Shown here: piece by piece, positions 34,431 to 46,627 of the stretch
Layout: every line of letters begins with the position of its first letter
How positions within the stretch are numbered: the first letter of the stretch is position 1
Assembly (NCBI GenBank): GCA_963693365.1
Contig: CAVNZM010000012.1
Span: 2,418,001 to 2,482,000 of the forward strand
Direction: 5' to 3'
DNA: 64,000 nt
DNA from: Amoebidium appalachense
Taxonomy: Eukaryota; Ichthyosporea
Notes under the pieces: generated by a model
Seen by the model: the letters and a program-made list of their open reading frames with translations, nothing else
Databases searched by the model: none
What the model was told of the DNA's origin: nothing
Position numbers and translations under genes: made by a program

Positions 34431-34497
34431 GTCACACAAAAAAAAAAAAAAAAAAAAAAAAAACACTTGCCAGCGTGTTTTTCGTCAAGTTAGGGTA
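31431..34497. repeat. Three ~1-kb tandem units, each of two related halves
   Basis: The marker CCATGYTCCTCCTCCTC recurs at about 31456, 32453 and 33455, giving periods of 997 and 1,002 bp. GTTGTCAAATCTAT recurs six times, roughly every 500 bp, so each unit is itself an old duplication. Divergent half-units share CCACCTTCCCCCTGCCACCC, a TAAAAGAT or AAAAGATG block and CCAAGCACTTGCT. Poly-C, poly-A and CA runs between them vary in length. The last unit ends at GTTAGGGT near 34497. I see no gene inside. Confidence 0.85.
31960..32019 (+). repeat. 60-nt poly-C run followed by poly-A
   Basis: A C-run of about 60 nt passes directly into an A-rich tract, inside the first 1-kb tandem unit. Confidence 0.85.
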
Positions 34498-35241
34498 TAT
34501 GTGGTTTCCTAAGCTGGTCCATGCTCATGGCATATGTATGACGTGCCCTGGCTTCATACGGACAAGAGCCGGCATCAAAAAGGTGCAGATATACATTTGC
34601 CTTGGGTACCTTTGAAATTCACCATGGTGGTTTGGGAACCTGCCCCACAGGGATTTTTGAAGGAATCATGGGGTTGCATTCTTGCTTTGGTTGTGAATTC
34701 AATGTAAAGAGGATAAAAAAGAGAAGGACATAGCCTCGTTCCTACATGCACGTATACAAAACTTACTTAGATCATAAAACAATAACAAAAGCATGTGACC
34801 ATGTGTGCTTCCCTGTATGTGCCAATCCGGTGTGCATGATGGATTCAAAAGATGATGTATCCAATACACGAAACTAGTAATGTTATCTGTAATACATGGC
34901 ATCAAGTTATTATAGTAACGTGTAAAACAAATAACAAGACGTAGTCCTTCGAATGCAACATAACTTCTTTTCAGCTGCAGCACTTCATACTGCGACGAAT
35001 GAAGCTTTTGATAAGAAGAGGAAAAGCTATATGCTTAGTGCGCCCGCGCCCGTGTGTGCGTGTGCAGCATGTGCGTATTGTTGTTGTTGTTGTGTATGTT
35101 CCGGGGTGGGGTGGGGTGAGGGGTGGTAAGTGGGAGGAGCAACAGAAATGACGAATTATGCCATACACATATCAAAAACTCGGTATGCATAGGCCTTCTA
35201 CGTATGTGCCGAACGGCATGAAAGGTGCTTTAAAGGTAGGC
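34498..35241. other. Unique sequence between tandem repeats and RasGEF 3' end
   Basis: No homopolymer runs and no recognisable gene. It probably contains the 3' untranslated region of the minus-strand RasGEF gene. I did not find a clear AATAAA on that strand here. Confidence 0.4.
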
Positions 35242-35441
35242 TCATTCCTTGACGGTGGGCTCCCTGGTGCACGACAAGTCTGACACGGTGGGAAGGTCGA
35301 AGCTGCACGTCTGCATGGCCAAAACGATGTAAGCAACTGTGTCTCCTCCAAGGCTCGCATGGTCCGGGCACATTTTAAAGACCTCATTAGGTGTTATTGA
35401 AGTACGTGTGTTGAACAAACACACCGACCATTTACGTCCCT

Positions 35442-35477
<36 letters not shown>

Positions 35478-35929
35478 ACCCACCCACCCACACACACACA
35501 CACCCCACACACACACACGCACATACACCCCTGAAAGTACTTTACCCCCCCCCCCCCCCCCACCCCCACCACCACCCCTCCCCCCACTCCCCTGCCCCCC
35601 CTCCCCCTCCCCCCCCCCCCCTCCCCCCCTCCCCCCTCCCCACCCAACACACGCACACATCATGGCACAGTCACACAATCAGACAGGTGCAACAATCACA
35701 CATGTCTACCCAGAATAGAACTTAGGGATCGATCACTTGGGTCAGCAGGGGTATTATGGTCGGATATTTAAATGCTTGTCAGGTGTAAAGAGGGTAGGAG
35801 GCAAAAGGCAGGTGGAGAAGAAGGTGAAGGGCCGTGCGTGGAGGTGGGGGGATTGGGGACAGAGAGGGGGGGGGGGGGGGGGAAGAGGGGAGGGATGGGG
35901 AGGGGCGGGGGTGAGGGGTGTGTGTGTGT

Positions 35930-35984
<55 letters not shown>

Positions 35985-36749
35985 AATGTACCTGCAAGAA
36001 CTCGTATAGGTCTTGTAGCTCATTGTCCGGGGCATATGTGTAGACAGACCGCTGTGGGATTCTGAAGGTTAGATATGTACGGATACACCATCCATGGCAT
36101 GTAAACATGTATACTCATATACTGCACCCTACACATGTATTCATATCCTGCCCATCGGCTTGAAGCCTTGGGCCAGTAAACCAAGCAAAAAGGGGGCATC
36201 TCTTTGAAAGCAGCTGAGTTGGGCATACGGTTTGTATGGTGTTTTGTATTGGCGCAACGTGGAGAGGGTGGGGGCCGGGTGTGTGTGTGTGTGTGTATGT
36301 GAGTGGGAGGGGGGGGCGGAGGGGAGGGTGGAGGCAGAAGGGACGGAGAGAAGGGAGGCAAGGGATGAAAGGGGGGGGGGGGGGGGGGGGGGGGATGGGG
36401 GGGTGGGGGTGTCTACATTTTCCTCCCTTTACCCCCCCCCCCCCCCCCCCCCCCCCACACACACACACCCGGCCCCCCTTGGGGCGCTCCAGACCTCCTC
36501 TCAACCACCACCATATCACCATCTACCCACTCCGTAACCACCTTTTTCCCAGCTCACATCCCTCGGCTAGAAATACACTTCTCTCTCCACCCACACAACG
36601 CCACATGTATGTGTGGTGTATTCATTTGTGCCTTTGCTCATACAGGTTGTTGGGTACATGTATGTGTGTGTGTGTGCAGGACCTTAAGTCTGGCAATGCT
36701 GGGGCAGAATCCCTCTCAAGGTGTGTGTGTGTGTCTTTGTTTGTGTATG

Positions 36750-36811
<62 letters not shown>

Positions 36812-36820
36812 GGTTTTTTT

Positions 36821-36859
<39 letters not shown>

Positions 36860-37540
36860 TGGTGTGTGTGTGTGTGTGTGTGTAATTTTGTGTGTGTGTG
36901 TGTTCCTGCATGGCGTGCATGGGTGGGTGCGAGGGGGAAATGTTACTCTGCTTGTGCATTTGCATGCCAGTGTGCCGGATTGGGTGTGTGTGGCATGTGT
37001 GTAAAAGTGTGCATGCAAGCATGCGTGTATACAAGCATGTGTGTGTGTGTGTGTGTGTGCGTGCAAGCTCGCACGTAGGTGTGTGTGCGCATATGCATCT
37101 ACCTGAGTGTGCATGAGCATTTGCGTGTGTGCACGCACACATTTAAATGTGCCTGTGTGTCTATATGTGTGTACATGCGAGAAATTTTGTATGTGTGTTT
37201 CGGGCATTTGTGTGTGTGTGTGTGGACACATGCATGTCTATTCTAGCCCCTCCCCTCACCTGCTGCAATGCAGTCATTGCCTGGACCTTCGCCACTATGT
37301 CTCTGGTGCCAGCCAGATCCAGTAACCCATCAGCCCTGGCTGTACGTCTGCCCACTGCCCCAGCAAGCTCCTCCACATGCCACTCTGGGTGTCTGTGTCA
37401 GTCTCACCCATCACATTGCATACTGATGAACCAACAGAGCCTGTGTGGTTACAATATCTCCCTCTCCCTCCCTCTCCTTCTCTCTTTCTCTCTTCCTCCT
37501 CCCTCCCCTCCCCCCACCACTCCCCCCCCCCCCCAACCAC

Positions 37541-37617
<77 letters not shown>

Positions 37618-37721
37618 ACACGCTGGCACACATACCGATTAATTCTTCTCCCCTTCTCCACGCCACCATCTCGAACCATCCCCAATCCCCACGGACCCAT
37701 CTGAATGCATGGCCAGACAAA

Positions 37722-37786
<65 letters not shown>

Positions 37787-38483
37787 ACACCAACACATCC
37801 AACAAAAATAATACCAGGCAGGGCGCGGGAGGGTGTACATGTGTGTGTGTGCGTGGGGAGGGGGAGAGGGGGGGGGGGGGGGCTGGGGCTACTCAGCCGC
37901 CACTGCCACCTAAAAAATAAAAATAAAATAAAACAAAAAAAAAAAAGAAGAAGAAGAAGAAGATAAGAGAGATGGCAGAAACACGTATAAAGCCTCACAC
38001 CCATACCTATGTTAGGCACGGCAGCCACCTTTGCAATGTCCAAGGCATCACGGTAGGCCCTCCACTGCCCATCACTCAATGTGAGCCCGGACAGCTGGGT
38101 CAGAATGTCATGCCGCCGTTGTGAAAGGCCCTGGGGGTGAAAATGTTAGTGGGTGGTCGGTGTTTGATGAATGGGCCAAGACTGCTGGAAAAAGGAATGT
38201 TAGGAGAGAGGCGTGATGAGAAAGCGGCAAGGAGAGTGGTTCATAACTCTACGGGGGGGGGGGGGGGGGGGGGGGGGGGAGGGGTGGGGGTTGTGTGTGT
38301 GTCTGTGTGCGTGCTTGCGCGCGAGTACGGTGTGTGTGTGTGTGCGAAGGGGGGAGGGGGGTCATATCCAGTCCCAGTAGCTTGGATCTGGTACGGATTA
38401 GAAGCACGTGTACGATAAGGTTGAGAGTTTGTAACCCGAGGGAGTGGTGTGTGTGTTTTGTGTGTGTGTGTGTGTGTGGGGGT

Positions 38484-38518
<35 letters not shown>

Positions 38519-38830
38519 CTATAAAGGGGCATGTTTGTGTCTGCCTGTGGCATGGCCAATAAACTGTACGGGCAGAATATCAGCTCCATGGAATTTATGC
38601 CGTGGATCGAACAAAGCCAGCAACAGAGCATGTGCCCCCCCTCCCCCCTCCCCCCCCCCCTCCGCCCCCTTTCCCCCCTGCCCCCACCCCCTACCCCCTA
38701 ACCCCCACCCACCCAACCTAATTCCCAGATCTATACACACCTTCCAAGTTTTTTTGAGACGCAGCACTGGGGCTGAGTTTAATGCGGAAACTATGGCAAT
38801 GGTGGCCTGTAGATTGCCCTGTCCGTACAG

Positions 38831-38924
<94 letters not shown>

Positions 38925-39287
38925 TGGTTGTGGCGGGGATATGGGGAGGGGGAGTTAGGGAGTGGAGTGGAGGGGGAGCCGGGGGGGGGGGGGGGGGGGG
39001 GGTTGTGGGACGGTCAGATCACAATCATAAGATAGGCAACATTGGATGAAACACTGCCTGAAAAACAGGTAGATGGATACAAGGGAGTTGGTGTCTGGTG
39101 GTGTGCGGTGGGTAGGGAGACAAAGAGGAAGAGCGGCGGGCGGGGGTAGGGGGGAGGGGGGGAGGGGGGAGGGGGGAAGGAGGTTGGGGGGAAAAGGCGG
39201 CGGGGGGTGGGGGTTGGGGGGGGAGGGGAAGGGGAGGAGTGATTTGCCAACCAACATACCAACATTATTTGATTCCACGCCCCCCCG

Positions 39288-39339
<52 letters not shown>

Positions 39340-40101
39340 CTCCCCATCTTAATCCTCCCAACTGCAACCACCACCACCACCATCACCATCCTGCTTCCCC
39401 TAACCCCTACTGCCTTCACTGTTTCCGTCTCCCCCGAAGTTGATAACACCCCCATTCTCTTCTTTGTATTATAACCAGCACTTTTTCTTCGTTCCCTCAC
39501 ACCCATCACAACCATTGGGGCACATCACTAGTCATGCATGCACATCATTGCACACACCCACCTCAGCCAGCTGGATCCAGACCTTAAGCAGTGCGGTTCT
39601 GTCTTTGGCCTTTTCAGGCACCACCATGCTGGTCATCACAAACCCCTTGAACTGGAAAAGGCAAGAAACAGAGTCAGGTGGTGGGTATTGGTGAAATAAT
39701 ATATCACTATGATACTGGTAAATGGTCACACGGGAGAGACAGACAGGCCGAGGGTTAGGAGAGAACAGGTAGGGCATGACGTGCGTGTGTATGTGTGCAG
39801 GTGTTGTGGCGTACTTGTATGAACACGCTTAGTATGCAACCTTTGAATTTCAGTTCTTCACTATGTGTTGTATCGCATGGTTCCAACAACAGAAACACGG
39901 GGCAAAAGGACGGCAGGTGGGGGGGATGGGGGGGGGGGGGGGGGGAAGAGGGGGAAAAGGGGGGGGGGGGGGGGGGTGCATACTGCTTGTGCACTGTCGA
40001 GGCACCTGAGCAGATTTTTTGCCCTCCTCTCCTTGTCACCGTCTGGGGCTCCAACCAGCAGGAACTCTCGGGGTTCAATGGGCCTAAACAGCTGTTGTGT
40101 G

Positions 40102-40150
<49 letters not shown>

Positions 40151-40276
40151 ATTGTGTGTGTGTGTGTGTGGAAGGTGTGAAATGTGTTACGAGTACAAAG
40201 TACACATTCATGACGGATGGTGTCGAGAGGGGCAGGGAAGGGGGAGGGGGGGAGGGGGCTGTCATTGAATTTGAGT

Positions 40277-40321
<45 letters not shown>

Positions 40322-40323
40322 TG

Positions 40324-40355
<32 letters not shown>

Positions 40356-42034
40356 GTGGTGGTGGTGGTGGTGGGGGGGGGGGGGGGGGGAGGGGGGAAG
40401 GAGGGAGGGAGGGGAGGGGGAAGGGGGCAAGGGGGGTAATGTCAGTGGATGAGAATGATAGCTTCGAACAGATATGGGACTGACTGTAAGTGTGACCTCT
40501 TGCTGATGTTATGCATGTTACACGAACCCCGTTAAGATATGCTAAGCTAGTTCCTTTTGTGCCACCCCCGATCGAGTCTCTCTCTCATTCTTTCGCCTTT
40601 TTTTTCTTTTTCCGAATCTCTCATTTTTTTTGTTTTCCCTCTGTCTCTCTGTTCAAAGCTCTTTCCCGAGGGTGGGGGGCGGGTGGGTGGGGGGAGGGGG
40701 AGGGGGGGTCAGAGTGCGTTACTGAGTATGAAGCACACATTCACAAAGGATGACACCTCAGAAGTTGCATAGAACACACAAAGAACATGCATTCCGTCAC
40801 AAACAGTGCAACAGAGCCCGAGGGATAGGGGGGTAGGTGGGGGGGAAGGGGGGAGAGGGGGGGAGAAGCAGAAACAAGTATATTCGTGAGCAGAGCCAGA
40901 CCAGGAGGAAGACAGAAGAAAAGGTGTGTGGGGGGGATGAGGGGGGAAGGGGGTGGGGAAAGGGTGGGGGGGGGGAGGTGGGGCTTAACACACGTGTACT
41001 GACCTGTGCGTCGACCAGGGTGATCTGGTCAGCAAAGGCAGCCAGGGGCATGGCCTCACTCAGCAGCCTTCCCACAACCATAGCCGGGGCTGTGAGGGTG
41101 CGCGGTTTGGACTGCATGCGCACGGGCCGGGAGATCTTTTCCGTGCGGCGCTGTATGTGCATGGGGTGAAAGGTCGTTAGTTACGTTGATACATAAGGGT
41201 GGCCAATGAGCGGGGGGAGCGGGCGGGCGGGGGGGAGGGGGGAGGGAACGGGGCAGAAAGGTATGTCTGCACCTGTGCTTGCCGGTGTGTGCAGTGTGTG
41301 TGTGTGTGCGCGTGCGTGTACGGCTGGGTGGGTGGGTTGGTGGGGGGGAGGGGGGGGGAGGGGGGGGGGGGGGGGGGGAGGGGAGGGGACGGGTAAGCTT
41401 CTACTCAAAGGACTTAGCTGGGACTATCTAGCTATCATGATATGGTTGCCAATACACAGGAACTCAAAGACTCTATATATCCTCAGACCACAAAGCAAGT
41501 TAGACTACGGAGAGGAGAGATTGGGGGGAGGGGGGGGGATGCCTACGGTAGCCAGCACGGCTATGAGGTCCTGCAGGGCAGAGGCTGCACCTGGATTTCG
41601 CACCTGCAAGACCGTTAGTAGGATATTGGCCAGGCATGCACAGTGGCACAACTATTGTTCATGTAACGATTATCTTTTTGTTCTGCTCGGTCTTTATTCT
41701 GAGTTCCTTATTCAGTGTGCATGCTGCTGTCGAAAACGACCTCCCCCCCCCCCCCCCCCCCCCCCTCCCCCCCCCCCCTTCCCCCCGAAAGAAAAAAAAA
41801 AAAAAGGCAGAAAGAAAGTATAGGGCGAAAAACTTAAAAAACTAGGAAAAAAGAGGAGCCCCCCCCCCCCCCCCCCCCCCCCCACCTCCCCTCCACCTCC
41901 CCCCCACCCCAACCCCTCCCCCTCCCCTCCTCCTGGCCCCCTTTTCCTCTTATATTGTTTTTCTTTCTTTCTCTCTTTTCTTTCTTTCTCTTTTTCTTTC
42001 TTTCTTTCTTTCTTTCTTTCTTTTTTTTTTTTTT

Positions 42035-42065
<31 letters not shown>

Positions 42066-43244
42066 GGGTGGGTGGGGGATGACGACGGGATGTATTCAAC
42101 AGAGCAACTACGCTTTGTCACGAAAGGGGGCCCTACGTGATTGCGACCCAAAAGCTATTAGGGCAAAGGGGTGCAGAGTACACGGAGAGAGTGCCAAAAT
42201 CGAATATGAATGGGAATGGGATGGGTTTTGGCCCACCGTCACTTTCGTGGACACAAGGCAGGGCACACGGACACGTGAGCAACAACCTCATATGCGCGCG
42301 TGCATGCGTGTGTGTGTCCTTGTGTGTGTGCGCGCACGTGTGTGTTTGTGTGCGCGTGCGCGTATCAGAATGGGTGTCAAAATTGGATACATATAGGATG
42401 GGTGTTGGCTCACCGTGACTTTTGTTGACACGAAGTCTGTCAGCTGGTAGTACACGTCACCCACAAAGTCCTCCAGATAACTCCGAAGCCATGACGTCAG
42501 CTGCAGGGAAGAACATGTGGTGTGGGTTGGTGTGGGTTTGTGTAATGTGATGAACACAGTGAATGTGTGGGGGTAGCTACTAGTAAGGTTAACGGCGGGA
42601 TGTGATTGGTGAGATATAAAATGCCGAATATGAAAAAAAGTGAAAAATGAGTCAAGCACTTATTTCTAACACTGGATGTGCAGGTTTTTATGCATGCCTA
42701 TAACATGCCTAAACGCGCAGATTTGAAGGTTGCATGCACGTGAACCCACAGACACCATCACACACAAAACATAATAACCACACGCTCAAGCATGCGAAAG
42801 GTTCCGGTGTGCAACTTGATAATGTGCATGCACTTGGCACACAAAAACATTTGCACCTCACAAGTAGAGGCACACCACACATGCTGCCGCAATGGTCATG
42901 CCACCCAGAGATTTAATTTTTGCCCACCACACCAACACAAACACATGCATGTGCGTTATGCACGGTTTGTGTGTCCCAAGGCACAAACAGCACTGCCCTT
43001 CATCTCTCCATTCTCCCATCTGCACTCCTTTGAAACGCAAATATTTCTAGCCCCCCTTCCTCATATCTATTCTCAAGAATCACATCGGCATTTCACAAAC
43101 CCACCATGTTACTAACCATTGTAGGGCGCTTAGTGAATGTGGGTGGTAGTATCAGAGGTGCAAGTGATGGTGGTGATGGTCGTGATGGAGTCTTATTTTT
43201 ATTGCATTTCATTTTTATTCCTTGGGGGGGGTGGGGGGGTTGAA

Positions 43245-43335
<91 letters not shown>

Positions 43336-43486
43336 CATGTGTGTATGTGTGTGTGTGTGTACGATGTGTGTGTGTGTTTTGGGGGGGGGGGTGGGGGGAC
43401 GAGGGGGACTGGAGAAGGGAGGGGCATGAGGGGTATTAACAGAACTAAGTATATATATACCGCATAGAAGGGGAATCTATATTTTT

Positions 43487-43537
<51 letters not shown>

Positions 43538-44530
43538 CTCTCCCTCTCCCCCCCCCCCCCCCCCCCCCCCCTCTCTCTATATCCATATATATATCATGAT
43601 ATATATATGATAAAAATATATATGGGGGGGGGGGGGGGGGGGAGGGGGGGGGGGGGGGAGAGAGAGAGAGAGAGAGAGAAAGATTGCTCGATCATCCTGC
43701 TCACATAGTGAACACTTCGCAACCACATACCAGAGATACGACCAAGGCCCGGATTTCTGCTGCCTGGGGGTCTGTTTCAGGCACATCGTATGTTTGGTCG
43801 TTAAGGTGTGTGCTTGTCCTGTTGTTCCCTAAAACACACATTCAAACCCAGAAAACCGATCACCATAATGCTTGAACAGCCAAGACAGCGAAATAGCAGA
43901 GGAGAGGAGAGAGGAATGACCGAAAAAAAAGGGGGGGGAGAGGGGGGGAGGTTAATTGGTCATAAACCTGCAAGTGCCCTCTAAATCAGCTGGTCCCCCC
44001 CCCCCCCCCCCCCCCCCCCCCACCCTCACCCCCCTCTCTCTTCCCTTCCTCCAGACACGCACATCCACCACCACCACCACCGCCATTACCCACCCACCCA
44101 CCCGCCACCCACGTGGCACACCACACCCGGTGATCTCCCCCCCCCCCCCCCCCCCCCCCCCCCCAGACACGCACGCATCCACCACCACCGCCACTCCCCC
44201 ACCCATGCATCCACACACAAGCACACCCACACACATGCGCGTGTGGGCGCACCACACCAGAAGCCCCCTGCATGAACTCTATCCCCACCACCTCCAACCA
44301 CCCTCCCCCCAACCAACAATATAGGTGCTAACCCAGCATATCTGCATGTAAGGATATCTCAGGACCAGCAGGTGCAGTAGCTGCCCAGCCCCACCAAGGG
44401 CCTCCAGGTCGAGAAGCAGGGCCTTTTCAAGCTCCTCATCTGGTGCATTATCCGAAGTTGTGAGTCATCTTTTCTTCTATTTTCTATGAGCAAGGTTTCC
44501 TTTTTTTTCCTTTTTCCTTTTTTTTTTCTT

Positions 44531-44576
<46 letters not shown>

Positions 44577-44623
44577 TCTTCACTTCTATTTTCTATGTAT
44601 GAGCAAGTTTTTTTTTTTTTTTT

Positions 44624-44654
<31 letters not shown>

Positions 44655-45728
44655 TACAGACAGAACAGTTTTCAACTCTAGAAGCTACCGTTTCCCAATT
44701 GGCTCTGCCTATACCCTTAGGCAGAATGATGCCCTACGAGTATTGCATACAACCGCCTTTGGTTGTTTCTATATTGTTGGGATTATAACTCCATGCCGAG
44801 AGCCAGTGTTTGATGCCAGGCGCGGTGGTTATGTGCTGTAATCTTGATTCATGCAGCCGGGAGAGAAGAACAGATTTTCGAGTTGCATTCCCGGTTTTTT
44901 CTTGCTAGCTTTGTCCTCCAGAATACAAAGTATCAGAAAACGCCGGGGTTATTCTCGGTTAAGTTTTCACGTGTGCCTGGATGCAATATGCATTCTGTAG
45001 GAATAGTGTGGAACGTGTCTGCATGTGTATGCTCGTTTTCATGGCGTGTGTGTGTGTGTCTTAACACCGACAGGCACTGAAGTGGTGTTCGAAGTGCCTG
45101 GTGTGCATGCAAGGTCGATTGATTTGGCTTTTTGAAACACATCCTTGTGCGCAAGGAATTGCTACTATGCATGTCGTGCATGGTTCAAATTGAGCATTGT
45201 GTTCAAGCCACCTGAACACAAAATGATTTGTGAGGTCTCGAATCTTTCACAGATCTTCATACATCTTGACCACCCTCTCCATGGCATAATCTTAAACCAC
45301 ACTTTTTGAGCAAGCAGATCCGTGCGCCGTATGCAGCACGTAAGCGTGTAAGAAAAAATGAGAGTACAGGCACGTTTGACACAACTCATCTCACTCACCA
45401 TGTGTGCTTGGTTGAGTAAGCCGTTCGACGACTTTGATCAGTGACGCAGCAACAATGATAGGGTGTGAACTGCCCGAGGCAGGCATGGCCAGTACGATGT
45501 TGCTTGGCCCATCTCTCTGATTGAAAGGATACTGTAAAGCAGCGAATTGTGTCCATCAGTGCTCGGTCACTGTTAAAACGGTCATTGGGCATTTCGTGGA
45601 CTCCAAATTCTGAGTGCGTGCGCGAGAAATAGTGGAAACCAAGAAGAACGTAAAGGGGATTCAGCATGTGTGTGGTTGTGTGGGGTTGGTGGTGATGTTT
45701 GCTTTATGATCGTTTCAATTTTTTGGGG

Positions 45729-45765
<37 letters not shown>

Positions 45766-46498
45766 TCTAACGGGTGCAGATGGGGTGGAGGGGAGGGGAT
45801 GAGCAAGGGGCGGGCCGAGGGAGAAGGAGAGCAGGAGTGTGAGGGGAAAGAACTTTTCTACCCACGGTGCACACGTGAAGATTGGCAACATTCATCCATT
45901 CAGCCTAACAGTGCTATGCATCAGACCACTGAATGAGTGTGGGATGGCTGGTACACACTTGAGGTGCCTCTGCTGCCTGAAGCCCTGGTGGTGGGATCTC
46001 TTGAGGACGCAGCGACGCTGGCTCATTTCCGCTGTGACCTGCTCGTTCCAATATCTCCCTGCACTCACGCAATTTCTCCTGCACAAGCCAGGTGTTTTCA
46101 ACCGGTCAGGCGCTGCCGAGGGCTATCTGATGACCATGTTGCGAAGGGCAGAGTAACATTGCCAGCCAAACTAGCCTATGGCCAGATTCAAATTTAGCGG
46201 CTTACTTGCCGCATTGGTAGCCCAAGCTACTAAAGTAAGCACGGAATAGGCTCCGGTGTGCTCTATTATAAAAACCTACCTGGATAGCAGGCGGGAATGC
46301 TTTTTGAAGGTAGGGTTCTGCTGCTGCAAGAATTCGCCCAGCGTGCTGACAGATGATGGCCTCCCATTTTGCCCTGCGCTCGCTATCTATGTTGATGTGC
46401 CCATAGTTTACTGCAGCGTAGCTGTGATAGGCAAGGTTACATAAAGGATCTCTAATGATCAGAATTCCAAACATTTTGGCAAAGCTTTCCAAGCACAT
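35242..46498 (-). CDS. Ras-family guanine nucleotide exchange factor (RasGEF_N + RasGEF)
   Basis: Should load GTP onto a Ras, Rap or Ral-type GTPase. Exons in transcript order: 46498-46280, 46078-45959, 45531-45399, 44439-44358, 43791-43731, 42500-42414, 41603-41547, 41150-41004, 40091-39984, 39651-39562, 38818-38741, 38130-38007, 37384-37260, 36051-35992, 35310-35242. All phases join to 519 residues. REM/RasGEF_N spans about 140-240 (IKVVERLTQP, LLHLLVLRYDVPE, LLTSWLRSYLEDF). The catalytic domain spans about 285-519: ADQITLVDAQLFRPIEPREF, AKDRTALLKVWIQLAE, IAIVSALNSAPVLRLKKTW, WRAYRDALDIAKVAAVPNI and the closing DLSCTREP. No other domain is recognised in residues 1-130. The intron between exons 4 and 5 is AT-AC. 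The start is uncertain: the first in-frame ATG of the open exon is used, and an alternative first exon may exist at 46627. Confidence 0.85.
38833..38923 (+). repeat. GT microsatellite
   Basis: About 45 GT units in a RasGEF intron, ending just upstream (minus strand) of the exon starting at 38818. Confidence 0.9.
40179..40230 (-). repeat. Fragment of the dispersed repeat
   Basis: The plus strand contains TACAAAGTACACATTCATGACGG-like sequence, matching the 3' end block of the poly-C-tailed family on the minus strand. It lies in a RasGEF intron. Confidence 0.45.
40690..40825 (-). repeat. Poly-C-tailed dispersed repeat, reverse copy
   Basis: On the minus strand it ends TGTGTGCTTCATAC, then GACCCC and a C-rich run. 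It carries the usual inner blocks out to CTCGGGCTCTG. It lies in a RasGEF intron. Confidence 0.55.
42185..42445 (-). repeat. Duplicated exon end plus donor, RasGEF intron
   Basis: Segments at about 42368-42445 and 42185-42262 are related. The first includes the 3' end of the exon 42500-42414 and its GTGAGC donor. The second is a diverged copy inside the following intron, where the donor reads GTGGGC. Confidence 0.65.
43248..43330 (+). repeat. GT microsatellite
   Basis: About 40 GT units in a RasGEF intron, followed by GCGCGC and further GT repeats up to a G-run at 43381. Confidence 0.9.
43488..43687. repeat. Large low-complexity inverted repeat
   Basis: The order is CT array, C-run, AT-rich core around TATCATGATA, G-run, GA array, flanked by AATCT and AGATT. 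The two halves are complementary over about 90 bases each, so this could extrude a cruciform or a long RNA hairpin. It lies in a RasGEF intron. Confidence 0.75.
43792..44357 (-). other. AT-AC (U12-type) intron in the RasGEF gene
   Basis: The intron begins ATATCCTTAC, matching the U12 donor consensus ATATCCTT, and ends at AC with CCTTAAC, the U12 branch-site core, about 10 bases before the acceptor. Joining AG to A restores codon AGA and the REM motif LRYDVPE. No GT-AG choice I tried keeps both the frame and this motif. Confidence 0.8.
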
Positions 46499-46627
46499 TT
46501 CTAGATCTGGACCTGGACCACATGTGTTATTTAACTTCAATCCCAGCCGATGGCCTTTATACGAGTATACTTACCAACCAATAGCGGATGCAGCAGCCAC
46601 GACATAAAGTGCTGTTATCCGACCCAT

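Noticed and set aside
34699-34983. 94-codon minus-strand frame downstream of RasGEF
   Set aside because: No recognisable domain and likely within 3' flanking sequence.
38520-38631. Open stretch between RasGEF exons at 38818 and 38130
   Set aside because: The RasGEF domain is continuous from the Lys-Thr-Trp exon to the exon at 38130, with matching phase and no room for an insert.
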